NCBI RefSeq assembly: GCF_900105625.1
Contig: NZ_FNSD01000001.1
Span: 1-64,000, forward strand
Source of the DNA: Terriglobus roseus
GTDB taxonomy: Bacteria > Acidobacteriota > Terriglobia > Terriglobales > Acidobacteriaceae
Length of the DNA stretch: 64,000 nt
Direction: 5' to 3'
Positions 7,639 to 16,450 of this stretch are shown one piece after another. Each line of letters starts with the position of its first letter. The stretch's first letter is position 1. The position numbers and the translations under genes are program-made. The notes under the pieces were generated by a model, which was not told where the DNA came from, ran no database searches, and worked only from the letters and a program-made list of their open reading frames with translations.

Positions 7639-10086
7639 ATGAAGCAGGAAGTTTCCGTTGAACTTGCCGGTGGCAAGCGCATTACATTTGAGACTGGCCG
7701 CATTGCAAAGCAGGCCTCCGGCGCAGCATTTACCAGCTGCGGCGATACCGTCATCCTGGCTACGGCCGTTGGCGCACCCGAGCCCAAAGAAGGCATCGAC
7801 TTTTTCCCGCTGACCGTCGAGTATCGCGAAACCACTTATGCCGGTGGCCGCATCCCCGGGGGCTTCATCAAGCGTGAAGGCCGCCCCAGCGAGAAGGAAA
7901 TCCTAACCTCGCGTCAGATCGATCGCCCGATCCGTCCTCTGTTCCCCGAGACCTACCGCAACGAGACACAGGTGGTCGCGTTCGTGTATTCGGCCGACAA
8001 GGAAAACGATCCGGACGCGATTGCAATCAATGCTGCATCGTGCGCCATCGCACTGTCGGACGTTCCGTTTGAAGGCCCCATCGGCGCGGTTCGTGTTGGC
8101 CTGGTCGACGGTGAATTCATTGTGAACCCGACCTATGCTGAGCGTGCTGTCAGCAAGCTGAACATCATGGTTGCCGGTACCAAGGACGGCATCGTCATGG
8201 TCGAGTCCGGCGCGAAGGAAGTCAGCGAAGACCAGGTTGTGGACGCGATTGAGTTCGGTCATGGACAGGTCAAGCTGATCTGCGCAGCGATCATGGAGCT
8301 GGTTGGCCTCGCCGGCAAGCCTAAGCGCGCGACCAAGCCGCTGGAAGTCGACACCGCTTATGCCGAGAGCATGAAGGTACAGATCGGCGACCGTCTCATC
8401 GACGCTGTCGACACCCAGAAGTACGACAAGCTGACCAGCTACACCAAGATCAAGGAACTGAAGGACGAGCTGAAGAAGTCTCTGCCGGAAGGCAGCGACG
8501 CAGCCGCTTCCAAGAAGCTCGGCAAGTACTACGACCAACTGCGTGAAGAGATCTTCCGCATCCAGGTTCTGAAGGACCGCATTCGCCCGGATCGCCGGGC
8601 TTTCGACCAGGTTCGCCAGATCGATATCGAGGTTGGCATCCTGCCCCGTCCTCACGGATCTGCGCTCTTCCAGCGCGGTGAGACCCAGGCCATTGTGACG
8701 GCGACGCTGGGTACCGGCGACGACGCACAGCGCATGGAGTCGTACCAGGGTGAAGAGAAGCGCCGCTTCATGCTGCACTACAACTTCCCGCCGTATTCCG
8801 TTGGTGAGGTTGGACGTATGACCGGCACGGGCCGTCGTGAGATCGGTCACGGTGCGCTTGCGTATCGTGCGATCGAAGCGGTTCTGCCCGCTGAGTCGCC
8901 CTACACGCTGCGCGTGGTCTCGGACATCACGGAGTCCAACGGCTCGTCGTCGATGGCGTCGGTATGCGGAGCTTCGCTGGCACTGATGCATGCTGGTATT
9001 CCGCTGAAGGCAGCCGTTGCTGGTATCGCCATGGGCCTGGTGAAGGAAGGCGACGATTACGCCATCCTGACCGACATTGCCGGCGCGGAAGATCACTACG
9101 GCGACATGGACTTCAAGGTAGCCGGAACGCGCGAAGGCATTACCGCGCTGCAGATGGACATCAAGATCATGGGCATCACGCCGCAGATCATGCGTGAGGC
9201 ACTGGCCCAGGCCAAGGCTGCTCGCCTGTTCCTGCTGGATAAGATGGACGCTGTGATCAGCGGTGCGCGTGAAGAGAAGTCACGCTACGCTCCGCAGATC
9301 AAGACGCTGCAGATCCCGACCGACAAGATCCGCGACCTGATCGGACCTGGCGGCAAGGTGATCCGTTCGATCATCGAGGCGACGCAGGTGAAAATCGATG
9401 TGGACGATACCGGCAAGGTGGATGTCTCGTCGAGCGATCCGGATGGCCTGGCACGCGCACTGCAGATGATCACGGACATCACGGCTGTTCCCGAGATCGG
9501 CAAGACGTACCTGGGCAAGGTAGTCCGCCTGGCAGAGTTCGGCGCGTTCGTCGAAATCTTCCCCGGTACGGACGGCCTGCTGCACGTCTCCGAGATCGCA
9601 GAGCACCGCGTGAAGGAAGTGAAGGACGAGCTGCGTGAGGGCGATACGGTTCTGGTCAAGGTGCTTGGCATCGAGGGCAACCGCATCAAGCTGAGCCGCA
9701 AGGCAGTTCTGAAGGAGCAGCGCGCCAAGCTTGGCCTGCCTGATCCCGAACCGCAGGCGGATGATCGCGGTGGTGATCGCCCGGAGCGTGGCGGCGACCG
9801 TGATCGTGGTCCCCGTCCTCCTCGCCCTGAACGTACGGCCCCGGCGCCGTCGGAAGAGACCATCACGCTTGAGGGCGGCGATGACTTCGAAGACGACGAC
9901 GAGGATGATGAAGATGGCGACGAGGAAGGCGATGAGCCCGAGACGACGACCGAGGGTGGCGAAGCTCCGGCGGGTGGCGCACCGCGTCCCGCAGGCTCCG
10001 GCAACAAGCGTCGCCGCCGTCGTGGTGGACGCCGTGGCGGACCGGGAGCTGGTGGCCAGGCAGCCGGTGGCGCACCGACTGCGTAA
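7639..10086 (+). CDS. pnp: Polyribonucleotide nucleotidyltransferase with long charged tail
   Basis: Phosphorolytic 3'-5' exoribonuclease of the RNA degradosome. Two RNase PH domains (about 1-230 and 310-550; the second contains ITESNGSSSMASVCG), a KH domain (LIGPGGKVI near 570) and an S1 domain (about 620-695) are present. Most PNPases end near residue 700. This one has a further tail of about 115 residues: Gly/Asp/Arg repeats (ERGGDRDRGPRP), an acidic block (DDFEDDDEDDEDGDEEGDE) and a final basic block (NKRRRRRGGRRGG). The tail is probably disordered and may bind RNA or partners. The ATG has AGAGA upstream. Confidence 0.97.
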   Translation: MKQEVSVELAGGKRITFETGRIAKQASGAAFTSCGDTVILATAVGAPEPKEGIDFFPLTVEYRETTYAGGRIPGGFIKREGRPSEKEILTSRQIDRPIRPLFPETYRNETQVVAFVYSADKENDPDAIAINAASCAIALSDVPFEGPIGAVRVGLVDGEFIVNPTYAERAVSKLNIMVAGTKDGIVMVESGAKEVSEDQVVDAIEFGHGQVKLICAAIMELVGLAGKPKRATKPLEVDTAYAESMKVQIGDRLIDAVDTQKYDKLTSYTKIKELKDELKKSLPEGSDAAASKKLGKYYDQLREEIFRIQVLKDRIRPDRRAFDQVRQIDIEVGILPRPHGSALFQRGETQAIVTATLGTGDDAQRMESYQGEEKRRFMLHYNFPPYSVGEVGRMTGTGRREIGHGALAYRAIEAVLPAESPYTLRVVSDITESNGSSSMASVCGASLALMHAGIPLKAAVAGIAMGLVKEGDDYAILTDIAGAEDHYGDMDFKVAGTREGITALQMDIKIMGITPQIMREALAQAKAARLFLLDKMDAVISGAREEKSRYAPQIKTLQIPTDKIRDLIGPGGKVIRSIIEATQVKIDVDDTGKVDVSSSDPDGLARALQMITDITAVPEIGKTYLGKVVRLAEFGAFVEIFPGTDGLLHVSEIAEHRVKEVKDELREGDTVLVKVLGIEGNRIKLSRKAVLKEQRAKLGLPDPEPQADDRGGDRPERGGDRDRGPRPPRPERTAPAPSEETITLEGGDDFEDDDEDDEDGDEEGDEPETTTEGGEAPAGGAPRPAGSGNKRRRRRGGRRGGPGAGGQAAGGAPTA

Positions 10087-10107
10087 CGCATCATCGATCA
10101 AAGTACG

Positions 10108-10142
10108 AAGGGCCGCTGCTATCTGCAGCGGCCCTTCTGTTT
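10108..10142 (+). terminator. Rho-independent terminator after pnp
   Basis: Twelve-pair stem AAGGGCCGCTGC/GCAGCGGCCCTT with loop TATCT, then CTGTTT. Confidence 0.85.
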
Positions 10143-10220
10143 GCGATGTCGCATCACTGGGCGCCTTTGTGGGTTTCGTTGGGCATCCACATGCGGTAGA
10201 GCGTTACACTGAGCGCGAAG

Positions 10221-10631
10221 ATGTCTGCTTCCATGTACATCGTCGTTCAGGGGGAAGACCCCGGCTTTGACACATTTGTGAATGGCCGCGCCTTGGTGCG
10301 CAATGAGGATGCACTGGAGCGGCTGGCCATCCGCCTGGGCGTGCGACCACTGATCGACTTCTTCTCTGCCGACGCGAATTCCATGTCGCTGCTGATTGAA
10401 GAGGGTGCAGGGAATCCGGATCTTCTGGAGAAGCTGCCGCCGCCACAGTGGTTTCCCGGAGACGATGGTCTGGCAACGATCCGTCCGTTGCTGCAGGCTT
10501 TGCGAGACGACCAGTCGCAACTGGGCAGCGAAAGTGTGTACCTGCGCGAGGAGCTGGAGGAGTACGAAGTTGTGCTGCAGAAGACGGCCGATCGCGGTCT
10601 TCGCTGGCATTTAGCTGTGAGCTGGCGTTGA
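10221..10631 (+). CDS. Hypothetical protein, 136 residues
   Basis: No family recognised. It is a soluble acidic protein beginning MSASMYIVVQGEDPGF; a second in-frame ATG at 10233 would remove four residues. Features are an N-terminal beta-rich part with DTFVNGRAL, a central LIDFFSADANSM and a C-terminal helix rich in Glu (VYLREELEEYEVVL). The size and layout recall small conserved cytoplasmic proteins of unknown function. It stands alone between the pnp terminator and a repeat block. A TACACT box lies 10 nt before the start. Confidence 0.7.
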   Translation: MSASMYIVVQGEDPGFDTFVNGRALVRNEDALERLAIRLGVRPLIDFFSADANSMSLLIEEGAGNPDLLEKLPPPQWFPGDDGLATIRPLLQALRDDQSQLGSESVYLREELEEYEVVLQKTADRGLRWHLAVSWR

Positions 10632-10675
10632 AGCGCTCTTCTGACCTGTAATCCTGCGCGAGACTTCGCGGTAGT

Positions 10676-10912
10676 GTCATCCTGAGCGTAGCGATACGGA
10701 GTCGAAGGACCCGAGTCCTTCTGGCAACGCCGTAAGTGTGGTGGGATGGGAGTTGTGGTTACCCGTTACATTTTGGGCGGCACACGCAGAATGCAGGTCC
10801 TTCGACTTCGCTGCGCTTCGCTCAGGATGACAAATGAGAACTGCGCTTCGCTCAGAATGGCAAATCTGTAAGAGAGATCAAGAACTGCGCTTCGCTCAGG
10901 ATCACAGTTCTT
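10676..10912. repeat. Intergenic repeat cluster with inverted arms
   Basis: GTCATCCTGAGCG...GTCGAAGGACC (10676-10711) is matched in inverse by GGTCCTTCGACTTCG...CTCAGGATGAC (10796-10831). Two more copies of the core CTGCGCTTCGCTCAG follow (10839-10861, 10883-10905), the last inside the inverted repeat AAGAACTG/CAGTTCTT. It resembles a dispersed REP-like element. It occupies most of the 330-nt gene-free gap 10632-10961. Confidence 0.75.
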
Positions 10913-10961
10913 GTTGAACGATCCCTGCGTCACAACTTCACTAAAGCTTTAGGAGTTCACC

Positions 10962-11714
10962 TTGATTCTTGCACCGCACGAGTTTGTCACGCTGGATACG
11001 CCCTATGGTCCGATGCGGACACACATTGTTCGTCCTGCCGCGCCGGGAAAGTATCCGGGACTGGTCTTTTATTCAGAGATTTTTCAGATCACCGAGCCCA
11101 TTCGCCGCACGGCCGCGCTGTTGGCGGGGCATGGGTACATCGTCGCGATGCCCGAGGTTTATCACGAGTTTCTGCCGGCTGGGGAGGTGCTTGCGTATGA
11201 CCAGGCAGGGTCCGACGTCGGCAATAAGTACAAGTACGAGAAGGAACTTGCCAGCTACGACGCGGACACGCGCGCGGTGCTGGATCACCTGAAGTCTCGT
11301 CCGGATTGCACCGGGCAGCTTGGTGCAATTGGCATCTGCCTGGGTGGTCACCTGTCGTTTCGTGCGGCCATGGAGCCGGACGTTTGTGCCACCGTCTGCT
11401 TCTATGGCACGGACATCCACAAGGGGTCGCTGGGCAAGGGGCAGAATGACGACTCGCTCGCTCGGGCGGCGGACATCAGGGGTGAGCTGTTAATGATCTG
11501 GGGTCGTCAGGATCCGCACATCCCGCTTGAAGGTCGCCGGATTGTTCTGGCTCGGTTGGATGAGTTGAATTTGCGTTTTGCCTGGCATGAGGTGAACGGA
11601 GCACATGCGTTCATGCGTGACGAGGGTGCTCGATACGATCCGGAGCTCGCGATGCACCTGTACCGAAAAACGCTGGATCTCTTCCATCGCAGTCTGGGGG
11701 CTGGCGATCGGTAA
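10962..11714 (+). CDS. Dienelactone hydrolase family protein
   Basis: Alpha/beta-hydrolase of 250 residues. The family triad is visible: nucleophile Cys in GAIGICLGGH, Asp in IWGRQDPHIP and His in EVNGAHAF; the DLH Glu is present in VFYSEIFQ. The classical enzyme hydrolyses dienelactones in chloroaromatic breakdown, but most homologues have unknown substrates. The TTG start at 10962 follows AGGAG by 6 nt. It is a single gene, convergent with the epimerase-like gene at 11721. Confidence 0.9.
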   Translation: MILAPHEFVTLDTPYGPMRTHIVRPAAPGKYPGLVFYSEIFQITEPIRRTAALLAGHGYIVAMPEVYHEFLPAGEVLAYDQAGSDVGNKYKYEKELASYDADTRAVLDHLKSRPDCTGQLGAIGICLGGHLSFRAAMEPDVCATVCFYGTDIHKGSLGKGQNDDSLARAADIRGELLMIWGRQDPHIPLEGRRIVLARLDELNLRFAWHEVNGAHAFMRDEGARYDPELAMHLYRKTLDLFHRSLGAGDR

Positions 11715-11720
11715 GGATGT

Positions 11721-12674
11721 TCAACCGTGGGTCACTCGCCAGCGTCGGACGAGGTTCTTTGCGGCGGAGGGCCACTCTGGAAAGTGGAAGTCGAAGCCGG
11801 CCTGTTCGAGGACGGCAGGGGCGACACGCCGGCTCTTGAGGATTAGCTCGGTCTCCGTCCGCACAAAGATGGCGCCGACTTCAAGCATGGCTGCGGTTGC
11901 GGGAAGGCCGAGGCGGTGGCCGGCTGCAAGCCGCAACTCTCGCATGAAGTCGCGGTTGGGCACGGGGCGGGGTGCGCACATGTTGACCGGGCCGCTGATG
12001 TTCTCGTTTTCGAGGAGGAAAAGCGTGGCGCGTACGAAGTCCTGATCGTGCATCCATGAGACGTACTGGTTGCCGTTGCCCTGCGTACCGCCCAGACCGT
12101 GACGGACGAGGCCGAGCAGGACGTCGAAGACGCCACCGGTGTCCGGGCTCATGACCATCGAAGTGCGCAGAGCGATGCGTCGCGTCGCAGGTGTTGGGGC
12201 GGCGTTGAGTTCGGCCTCCCACTGACGTCCGACGCCTACGGAGAAGGACCATGTCTCGGGAACGCCGGGCTCGGCCCCGCCCCACTCGCCGGTGAACTCG
12301 TCCTGCGGCTTGTCGATGGAGTGCCGATAGACGGTGGAGGTGGCAGCGTTGAGCCAGACCCTTGGCGGATGCTTCGCGCGGCCGATAGCTTCGCCGACGG
12401 CCCGCGTGGTCAGGGTCCGTGATTCGACGATCTGTTTGCGGTTCTCAGGGGTGTAACGGCAGTTCACACTGCGACCGCTGAGATGAATGACAGCGTCTGC
12501 GCCGTCGATTTCGCAAACCCATGTGCCAGCGGTTGTTCCATCCCATGCAGCGGTTCGCCATGGAGCCTGGGACGGCTTGCGCGAGAGTACGAGCACGTCG
12601 TCGCCGCGGGCGTGCAGCGCCTTGGCGAGCATCGTTCCAACCTGGCCCGATCCGCCTGGGATGATGATCTTCAT
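11721..12674 (-). CDS. NAD-dependent epimerase-like protein (TIGR01777/YfcH type)
   Basis: Extended short-chain dehydrogenase fold. N-terminal nucleotide-binding IIIPGGSGQVGTMLAKAL, then AVIHLSGRSVNCRYTPENRK, which is typical of the YfcH/SulA-homologue group; the C-terminal DUF1731-type region starts near residue 255 (RLAAGHRLGLPATAAMLEV). The substrate is unknown for this family. It begins directly at the mlaF stop (12675) and is probably the last gene of the mlaE-mlaF transcript, in the position where mlaD often stands. Confidence 0.9.
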   Translation of the reverse strand: MKIIIPGGSGQVGTMLAKALHARGDDVLVLSRKPSQAPWRTAAWDGTTAGTWVCEIDGADAVIHLSGRSVNCRYTPENRKQIVESRTLTTRAVGEAIGRAKHPPRVWLNAATSTVYRHSIDKPQDEFTGEWGGAEPGVPETWSFSVGVGRQWEAELNAAPTPATRRIALRTSMVMSPDTGGVFDVLLGLVRHGLGGTQGNGNQYVSWMHDQDFVRATLFLLENENISGPVNMCAPRPVPNRDFMRELRLAAGHRLGLPATAAMLEVGAIFVRTETELILKSRRVAPAVLEQAGFDFHFPEWPSAAKNLVRRWRVTHG

Positions 12675-13505
12675 TTACTCAAGATAACTCTTGATCCAGG
12701 GGTCTTCCGAGTGGGTGAGCTCGAGTGTGGTGCCATCGAAGACGACCTTACCCTCGTTCAGGACGAGGAACTTCGTGTTCTCATCCACACCGTTGTCCGG
12801 AATGGGCTTCGCAGTATTGCTCTCAGTGTCCCAGCGGCTTGTGGCGAGCAGAAAAGCATCCTGAAGACGGTGCGTGATCATGAGTGACGTGGTGTGTGAG
12901 ACGTCACGCTGCTTGATGACCAGTTCCACGATCGTTGTGGATGTGATGGGATCGAGCCCGCCGGTGGGCGAGTCGTAGAGGATCAGGTCCGGCTTGGTGA
13001 TGATAGCGCGGGCGATAGAAACGCGTCGGCGCATGCCGCCGGAGAGTTCGGAGGGGAACTTTTCGATGGCCTGGCTGAGTTCGACGAATTGCAGAGCCTC
13101 TTCGACACGTTTGTGCGATTCCTCCGCAGATACGCCTTCTTCGTTGAGGCGATAGGCGACATTGTCTTCGACGTTCATAGAGTCGAAGAGCGCGGACTCC
13201 TGGAAGACCATGCCGACGCGGCGACGCATCTTGAAGAGATCGCGTTCGGACATGGTGGTGATCTCTTCGCCGAAGACTTTGATGCTGCCGCTGTCGGGCT
13301 TCATGAGGCCGTTGATGAGCTTCATGAGGACGCTCTTTCCACCGCCGGCGGGGCCGAGGAGCACGCGCGTCTCGCCTGGGTTAACGGTGAGGCTGACGCC
13401 GTTGAGTACGGGGTCGCGCTCGAAGATGATGCTGACGTCCTTCAATTCGAGGACGGGGCCATCGTTCCGTGGCTGCTGGTCTGGCACCTGGGTCTCATCG
13501 GCCAT
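12675..13505 (-). CDS. mlaF: ABC transporter ATP-binding protein, MlaF type, with altered Walker B
   Basis: Cytoplasmic ATPase partner of the MlaE permease in phospholipid traffic between membranes. Walker A LLGPAGGGKS, Q-loop VFQESALFDSM and signature LSGGMRRRVSIARA are intact. Walker B reads LILYDSPTGGLDP, with Ser where nearly all active ABC ATPases have the catalytic Glu (DEPT). The C-terminal extension after the His switch (MITHRL) is about 60 residues. Read 3 nt after mlaE on the same strand. Either ATP hydrolysis is weak or another residue substitutes. Family assignment is firm; activity is uncertain. Confidence 0.92.
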   Translation of the reverse strand: MADETQVPDQQPRNDGPVLELKDVSIIFERDPVLNGVSLTVNPGETRVLLGPAGGGKSVLMKLINGLMKPDSGSIKVFGEEITTMSERDLFKMRRRVGMVFQESALFDSMNVEDNVAYRLNEEGVSAEESHKRVEEALQFVELSQAIEKFPSELSGGMRRRVSIARAIITKPDLILYDSPTGGLDPITSTTIVELVIKQRDVSHTTSLMITHRLQDAFLLATSRWDTESNTAKPIPDNGVDENTKFLVLNEGKVVFDGTTLELTHSEDPWIKSYLE

Positions 13506-13508
13506 GGC

Positions 13509-14288
13509 TTAGCGACCGAAGATGCCGATTGTGGCTCGGCTGATCAGGAAGTCGATGACGATGATGAAGACTGACGACACAACGACAGCCTGCGTGGTGG
13601 CCTTGCCGACACCCTGAGTGCCGCCCTTCGTGCTCATGCCGAAGTAGCAGCCGACCGAGGAGATGATGAAGCCGAAGAAAATGGGCTTCGTCATACCCTG
13701 AACGACATCGCCGTAGAGGAGAGCGCGGTAGCTGGTCCGCAGGTAGCTATGGCCGTTGAGGCCCAGCATGAAGACGCCGACCAGGCCGCCGCCGAGCATG
13801 CCGACGCCGTCCGACAGGATCGTGAGCCAGAAGAGCATGAAGACGGTCGCTGTGATGCGTGGAGTGACCAGTTTGCGAATGGGATCGACGCCCAGTGCGC
13901 GCATCGCGTCGATCTGTTCGGTCACTTTCATGGAGCCGAGTTCACTGGCCATACCCGAGGCGTTTCGGCCGGAGACCATGAGGCCTGTCAGCACAGGGCC
14001 AAGTTCCTTCACCATGGAGAGCGAGACGAGCGTGGCCGTCATACTGACCGCGCCGAATTGCTTCAGGGAAGCGACCGACTGCAGTGCCAGAACGCATCCG
14101 GTAAAGAAACCGGCGAGGATGACGATGGGCAGAGAGCCGATCCCGATGGAATCCATCTGCGTAAAGATATCGGCCAGGTAAATGGGTGGCGTGAAGAGCG
14201 AGCCGATCGCGCGAGCGCACAGGAGCGAATAGTCCTGGACCGCGATCAGCTTTTCTTTGGCGAACTCCGTTGGGGACGCAAATTTCAT
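13509..14288 (-). CDS. mlaE: MlaE-type phospholipid ABC permease
   Basis: Inner-membrane permease of 259 residues with five to six predicted transmembrane segments. Family motifs are clear: LPIVILAGFFTGCVLALQ, LGPVLTGLMVSGRNASGMASELGSMKVTEQIDAMRALGVDP and the PR-ITATVFMLFWL segment. It works with MlaF and an MCE-domain protein (MlaD), which is not encoded beside it here. First gene of a three-gene minus-strand operon; its 138-nt upstream gap is shared with the divergent alcohol dehydrogenase gene. Confidence 0.95.
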   Translation of the reverse strand: MKFASPTEFAKEKLIAVQDYSLLCARAIGSLFTPPIYLADIFTQMDSIGIGSLPIVILAGFFTGCVLALQSVASLKQFGAVSMTATLVSLSMVKELGPVLTGLMVSGRNASGMASELGSMKVTEQIDAMRALGVDPIRKLVTPRITATVFMLFWLTILSDGVGMLGGGLVGVFMLGLNGHSYLRTSYRALLYGDVVQGMTKPIFFGFIISSVGCYFGMSTKGGTQGVGKATTQAVVVSSVFIIVIDFLISRATIGIFGR

Positions 14289-14426
14289 CAGTGGTCGGAT
14301 GGCCTGTCTTGTAGCGGGAAGTCCCTGTCAAAGTATCAGATGCGCAAAGGCCCCATACCGTTTCGTACGTTTACGCGGTCTGTTCTTCGGATAGGTTCAA
14401 GAGCTCGGCGGGTGAGAAAATAGAGC

Positions 14427-15497
14427 GTGATGTCCAAGACCATGCAGGCAGTTGTACTCCACGGCAGGGAAGATCTTCGGTTGGAGACGGTGGCCGTGCC
14501 GCAACCCGGGCCGGGCGAACTGCTGCTGCGCGTTGGCGCGGCGCTGACCTGCGGCACGGATTTGAAGGTCTATCGGCGCGGCTATCACGCGAAGATGCTG
14601 GTACCACCGACTCTCTTCGGGCATGAGATTGCGGGAACCGTGATCTCCACGGGCGCTGATGTGGCCGGGTTCGAACCGGGGGATCGCGTGGTGGCGCTTA
14701 ACTCAGCGCCATGTGGCGCATGCCTTTTCTGCCGGCGCGACCAGCCAAATCTTTGCAGCGATCTGCTCTTCAACAATGGCGCCTATGCGGAATACATTCG
14801 CATCCCCGCCCGCATCGTTGCGAAGAATACGCTCCATGTACCGAACGATGTGCCGTTTCAACACGCGGCGCTCACCGAACCGCTGGCTTGTGTGGTGCAT
14901 GGGCTGGAGCAGTGCAATCCGCGTACAGGCGATACCGTTGTGGTGATTGGTGCGGGGCCCATTGGCCTTATGTTTCTTCGAACAGCGCAGATTGCTGGTT
15001 GCCGCGTGATTGCGGTGGTGAAGCGGGATGACCAGATTGTAAGCGCGAAGCGCTTTGGCGCGGATGAGGTGGTGCAGATTGCCGAGGGCGTGGACACCGT
15101 CGCCGCTGTTCGTGCACTGACGGAGGACGGTGAGGGCGCGGACATCGTCGTGGAGTGCGTTGCGACGCCTGCGACCTGGGAGCAGTCCGTGGAGATGGTG
15201 CGAAAGGGCGGCGTGGTGAATCTGTTCGGCGGACCGCCCAGCGGAACAACGGTTTCGTTCGATACCAACCGGCTGCACTACGGCGACATTATGCTGAAGG
15301 CGACGTTCCATCACACACCCGCTGCCTGTCGTCGCGCATTTGAGTTGATTACGAGCGGCCGCATGCGTGCGGAAGATTTCATCACCGCCACCACTGGACT
15401 CTCCGATGTGCCAGATGTCTTTCGGAGAATGCTGGTTCGTTCCGCGACGGGCACGTTAGATATCAAGACGGCGGTCCTGCCGGAGGTCGTGCAGTGA
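14427..15497 (+). CDS. Zinc-dependent alcohol dehydrogenase family protein
   Basis: Medium-chain dehydrogenase of 356 residues. The catalytic zinc ligands appear in LTCGTDLKVY and GHE; the structural zinc loop has four Cys (CGACLFCRRDQPNLC). The Rossmann motif is VVVIGAGPIGLMFLRTAQ. It resembles threonine/sorbitol dehydrogenases. Start is GTG 14427 or ATG 14430. It overlaps hpnC by 4 nt (GTGA) and is the first gene of the hpnC-D-E transcript, which suggests a role in hopanoid or polyprenoid metabolism; that role is inference. Confidence 0.92.
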   Translation: MMSKTMQAVVLHGREDLRLETVAVPQPGPGELLLRVGAALTCGTDLKVYRRGYHAKMLVPPTLFGHEIAGTVISTGADVAGFEPGDRVVALNSAPCGACLFCRRDQPNLCSDLLFNNGAYAEYIRIPARIVAKNTLHVPNDVPFQHAALTEPLACVVHGLEQCNPRTGDTVVVIGAGPIGLMFLRTAQIAGCRVIAVVKRDDQIVSAKRFGADEVVQIAEGVDTVAAVRALTEDGEGADIVVECVATPATWEQSVEMVRKGGVVNLFGGPPSGTTVSFDTNRLHYGDIMLKATFHHTPAACRRAFELITSGRMRAEDFITATTGLSDVPDVFRRMLVRSATGTLDIKTAVLPEVVQ

Positions 15498-16450
15498 GCA
15501 CCGCGACGGCATCGCAGCAGCGGCTTGAGGGAGCGCCGGTTGAATTTCTCGAGCCGGCAACACGGCCCACGCTAGCCGAGGCGCAGGCCTGGTGCAAGGC
15601 TCTGGCGAACTCGCACTATGAGAACTTCCACGTTGCCACGTACTTCCTACCCGCGAAGCTACGGCCGCACTTTCACGCGGTCTACGCCTACTGCCGCGTG
15701 TCGGACGATCTTGGCGACGAGGTGCCGGACCGCGCGACTGCCACGCGACTGTTGGATACGTGGGGCGCGATGCTGAACGAGTGCTACGACGCCCCGGAGC
15801 AGTCGCGGCACCCGGTCTTCGTCGCGTTGCGGCCCAGCATTGTGGAATGCGATCTGCCTCGGAAGCCATTTCTGGATCTGTTGTGTGCGTTCCAGGCCGA
15901 CCAGGTGAAGACACGTTTCGCGACGCTGCAGGAAGACAACGATTATTCGCGCGACTCAGCGAATCCGGTTGGATCGCTGGTGCTTTACCTCTGTGGCTAT
16001 CGTGATCCTGCGATGCACGCATTGAGTGACAAGACCTGTACGGCACTGCAACTCGCCAACTTCTGGCAGGATGTGGGCGAGGATCTACGCGAGCGTGACC
16101 GTGTTTATCTGCCGCAGGATCGGTTGGCGAAGCATGGACTGGATGACGACTTTCTGAAGCGCGGTGTTGAGAACGATGCTTATTGCGCGATGGTCCGGGA
16201 GTTATGCGCAGAGACGCGTGCGATGTTGTTGGAGGGTGCGCCGCTGATCGATCAGGTCGATCGCGAACTGGCCGCGACGCTACGCCTCTTCACCCAGGGC
16301 GGGCTTGCGATTTTGGATGCGATTGCTGCCATCGACTACAACACGTTGAGCCGTCGCATTGAAGTGAGCAAAAGCGCGAAGATGAAGCTGCTGGCTGGAG
16401 CGGCACTCAGTAAGCTGGGTGTGCATCGTGGTTCGCGAGGTCTGCGGTGA
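15494..16450 (+). CDS. hpnC: Squalene-synthase-like protein HpnC (hydroxysqualene synthase)
   Basis: Converts presqualene diphosphate to hydroxysqualene in the HpnC/D/E route to squalene. Trans-isoprenyl-diphosphate-synthase fold with two Asp-rich motifs: YCRVSDDLGDE (about residue 75) and ANFWQDVGEDLRERDRVYLP. The N-terminal ANSHYENFHVATYFLP is typical of HpnC. It overlaps both neighbours by 4 nt. It acts before HpnE and after HpnD. Confidence 0.95.
   Translation: MSTATASQQRLEGAPVEFLEPATRPTLAEAQAWCKALANSHYENFHVATYFLPAKLRPHFHAVYAYCRVSDDLGDEVPDRATATRLLDTWGAMLNECYDAPEQSRHPVFVALRPSIVECDLPRKPFLDLLCAFQADQVKTRFATLQEDNDYSRDSANPVGSLVLYLCGYRDPAMHALSDKTCTALQLANFWQDVGEDLRERDRVYLPQDRLAKHGLDDDFLKRGVENDAYCAMVRELCAETRAMLLEGAPLIDQVDRELAATLRLFTQGGLAILDAIAAIDYNTLSRRIEVSKSAKMKLLAGAALSKLGVHRGSRGLR

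Noticed and set aside
7418-7642. Small plus-strand frame in the pnp leader
   Set aside because: It contains half of the hairpin, has no ribosome site and overlaps the pnp start.
6747-7835. 362-codon minus-strand frame spanning rpsO and the start of pnp
   Set aside because: Crosses two certain genes and their leader; no homologous look.
9280-10101. Long minus-strand reading frames opposite pnp
   Set aside because: They result from GC-rich codon bias on the antisense strand; the plus-strand pnp is unambiguous and the frames have no domain or ribosome site.
10676-10912. CRISPR-like array
   Set aside because: Repeats are unequal in spacing and orientation with no unique spacers; they are REP-like elements.
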